From NCBI RefSeq assembly GCF_042852765.1, contig NZ_AP031414.1: a stretch of 64,000 nucleotides of DNA, one strand, 5' to 3'. Under the pieces are notes generated by a model that saw nothing but the letters and a program-made list of their open reading frames with translations, was not told the DNA's origin and did no database searches. A program made the position numbers and the translations under genes. Source of the DNA: Schaedlerella glycyrrhizinilytica_A (lineage in GTDB: Bacteria; Bacillota; Clostridia; Lachnospirales; Lachnospiraceae). Below are positions 62,524 through 64,000 of this stretch, in pieces; position 1 is the stretch's first letter, and each line of letters opens with the position of its first letter.

Positions 62524-63855
62524 TCACAAAGTTTTCTTCTTTTCCCTCCGGTAATAGAGATACCCCGCCGCGTCTGCCAGAAACCAGCCGATCGGAACCG
62601 CAGCCCAGATCCCGTCCACACCGATCGCTATATTTGCCGAGAGAATATAGGCGAGCGCCACACGCGTTCCGAGGGAGATCACGGTCAGTACGAGAGAGAT
62701 CCCCGGACGTTTGACTGCCCGGAAATAACCGTACAACAAGAACAGAAATCCGATCAGACAGTAAAAACTTCCCTCGATCCGCAGATACCGGATCCCGACG
62801 TTTAGTATCTCCACTTCCTCCGGCTTGACAAAGATCAACATCAGCGGTTTTGCAAACAGGACGACCAATGCGCTGACTCCGACACTGAAAAGGAACGACG
62901 TCCGCACCGCGCTTCGGATGCCCTCACGGATCCGCTCTTTCTTCCCTGCCCCGTAATTCTGCGCTACAAAGGTGGAAAAAGCATTTCCGAAATCCTGTAC
63001 CGGCATATAAGCAAACGAGTCGATCTTCACCGCCACGGAGAACGCCGCCATCACAACCGAACCGAAACTGTTGACCAGTCCCTGCACCATCAGGATCCCG
63101 AAATTCATCACCGACTGCTGGATGCAGGTCATGGAAGACAGATGGAGGATTTCTTTTAAAATTTCTTGTCTCCACCGCATATCTTCGCGGCGCGGACAGA
63201 ATTCCCGGAAGAAAAGCAGCGTGTAGATCAAAAGCCCCGCACCGGACACATACTGTGAGATCACGGTCGCCTCAGCCGCCCCCTGCACGCCGCGCTTCAG
63301 CACTACGACAAACAAGAGATCCAGTCCGATATTGAGTACCGCGGAAATCCCCAGAAACACAAGCGGGACAACCGAATTTCCCTCTGCCCGCAGCAGACAG
63401 GAAAAGAAATTGTACAAAAATGTGGCAAGGATCCCCCAGAAGATCATCCACAGATATTCCCGCATCACCCCGTAAATATCCGTCGGAACCTGCAAAAGAC
63501 ACAGGATCGGATCGATCCCCGCAAATACGATCGCCGTGATCAGAAGCGCGATGCCGCCGATCATACAAAATGCAAGAAAAATACTGTTTTTCAGACGCAC
63601 GGAATCTTTCTTTCCATAATAAATGGAAAACGCGACGCCGCTCCCCATACAAAGACCGAGCAGGATCGACGTCAGGAATGTCATCAGCGAATAAGACGAG
63701 CCCACCGCCGCCAGCGCATCTTTTCCGAGAAACTGTCCGACGATCAGCGTATCGACCACATTATAAAACTGCTGGAGCAGATTTCCGACCATGATCGGAA
63801 ATGCAAACCACAACAGCGATCTTGTGATATTTCCGTTGGTCAGATCATGATGCAT
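62524..63855 (-). CDS. MATE-family efflux transporter
   Basis: 443 residues with 12 membrane helices of the NorM/DinF multidrug and toxin extrusion family. Recognisable segments: FAFPIMVGNLLQQFYNVVDTLIVGQFLG at the start (residues about 17-44), AVGSSYSLMTFLTSILLG, and FAYMPVQDFGNAFSTFVAQNYGAGKKER in the second half. ATG 63855 has GGAGG 8 nt upstream; the longer frame to 63957 overlaps the preceding gene. Substrate unknown; probably cation-coupled export. Confidence 0.93.
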   Translation of the reverse strand: MHHDLTNGNITRSLLWFAFPIMVGNLLQQFYNVVDTLIVGQFLGKDALAAVGSSYSLMTFLTSILLGLCMGSGVAFSIYYGKKDSVRLKNSIFLAFCMIGGIALLITAIVFAGIDPILCLLQVPTDIYGVMREYLWMIFWGILATFLYNFFSCLLRAEGNSVVPLVFLGISAVLNIGLDLLFVVVLKRGVQGAAEATVISQYVSGAGLLIYTLLFFREFCPRREDMRWRQEILKEILHLSSMTCIQQSVMNFGILMVQGLVNSFGSVVMAAFSVAVKIDSFAYMPVQDFGNAFSTFVAQNYGAGKKERIREGIRSAVRTSFLFSVGVSALVVLFAKPLMLIFVKPEEVEILNVGIRYLRIEGSFYCLIGFLFLLYGYFRAVKRPGISLVLTVISLGTRVALAYILSANIAIGVDGIWAAVPIGWFLADAAGYLYYRREKKKTL

Positions 63856-64000
63856 GGTGCGCACCTCCGTCCGACGCATGTTCATTCCGTCCGCTTCCCG
63901 CTTTGGTATTCTGCCGCTCTTTCCGGATCTTATTGTAACGGTTCCATACGCCCGCATACAGGATATTCCGCAGGATATCCGCCCCTTTCAGACAGGGCAG
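63845..64000 (-). CDS. 3' end of an unidentified gene cut by the right window edge
   Basis: An open minus-strand frame enters from the edge and runs 51 codons (ADILRNILYAGVWNRYNKIR, then a basic/polar tail) to TGA at 63845, overlapping the MATE start by 11 nt. The overlap and the presence of the MATE ribosome site within it are typical of a real upstream operon partner. Too short to identify. Confidence 0.45.
   Translation of the reverse strand: MPCLKGADILRNILYAGVWNRYNKIRKERQNTKAGSGRNEHASDGGAHHAS

Overview
The window looks like chromosome of an anaerobic gut-type Lachnospiraceae (Clostridia). Reasons: moderate GC with strong AGGAGG-type ribosome sites, a glycyl-radical propanediol microcompartment, a secG-rnr-smpB-ssrA block, RelQ/HflX/MnmM-type Firmicutes housekeeping genes, and TTGACA-17 bp-TATAAT promoters. 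No species name is justified from sequence alone.

1-11.5 kb (all minus strand) is a glycyl-radical-enzyme microcompartment (GRM) locus for deoxysugar-derived lactaldehyde/1,2-propanediol. Transcription order is: propanediol dehydratase (glycyl radical enzyme), its radical-SAM activase, class II sugar-phosphate aldolase with a C-terminal encapsulation peptide, GlcG/PduO-C-like protein, CoA-acylating aldehyde dehydrogenase, zinc alcohol dehydrogenase, four BMC-H shell genes, PduL, BMC-P vertex protein and a PduS/RnfC-like flavo-iron-sulfur protein cut by the left edge. Two consensus promoters (8024-8052 and 11492-11520) share TTGGTTT-type upstream motifs; at the aldolase promoter these form a phased 11-bp array.

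11.5-22.5 kb holds a PHP hydrolase, a two-subunit beta-galactosidase (lacL/lacM), rhamnose isomerase and rhamnulokinase (rhaA, rhaB), an AraC regulator, a ParA ATPase and a Mesh1-like alarmone hydrolase. A divergent two-gene operon follows: a short-chain dehydrogenase and an orphan PduB-type trimeric shell protein. Together rhaA, rhaB and the encapsulated aldolase give rhamnose -> rhamnulose -> rhamnulose-1-P -> DHAP + lactaldehyde -> 1,2-propanediol -> propanal -> propanol / propionyl-P.

22.5-45 kb is mostly housekeeping and transport: hflX, mnmM-like, TPR protein, P1B-type ATPase, relQ-like synthetase, PTS-IIC-like protein, a MacB-like ABC system with a CARDB-type secreted partner, an Rpn nuclease remnant, ung, hisF-hisH, a two-component system beside a giant coiled-coil FtsX-type ABC permease, an MFS transporter and a zinc phospholipase C-like protein.

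45.3-48.3 kb is an accessory island: an intact IS30-family element with a 13-bp target duplication, then a DUF4869 gene and a frameshifted P-loop partner. 48.5-64 kb returns to core genes: ssrA (tmRNA), larB, smpB, rnr, secG, eno, topB, a MarR-regulated heterodimeric ABC exporter, a small membrane protein, a J-domain protein, a MATE transporter, and a gene end cut by the right edge.

Most promising leads: (i) a BMC-H shell protein with a Lys/Ala-rich N-terminal tail and two well-placed translation starts; (ii) a ParA ATPase in an operon with the putative rhamnose regulator, a candidate compartment-positioning factor; (iii) the phased 11-bp operator array; (iv) a five-copy family of intergenic palindromes.
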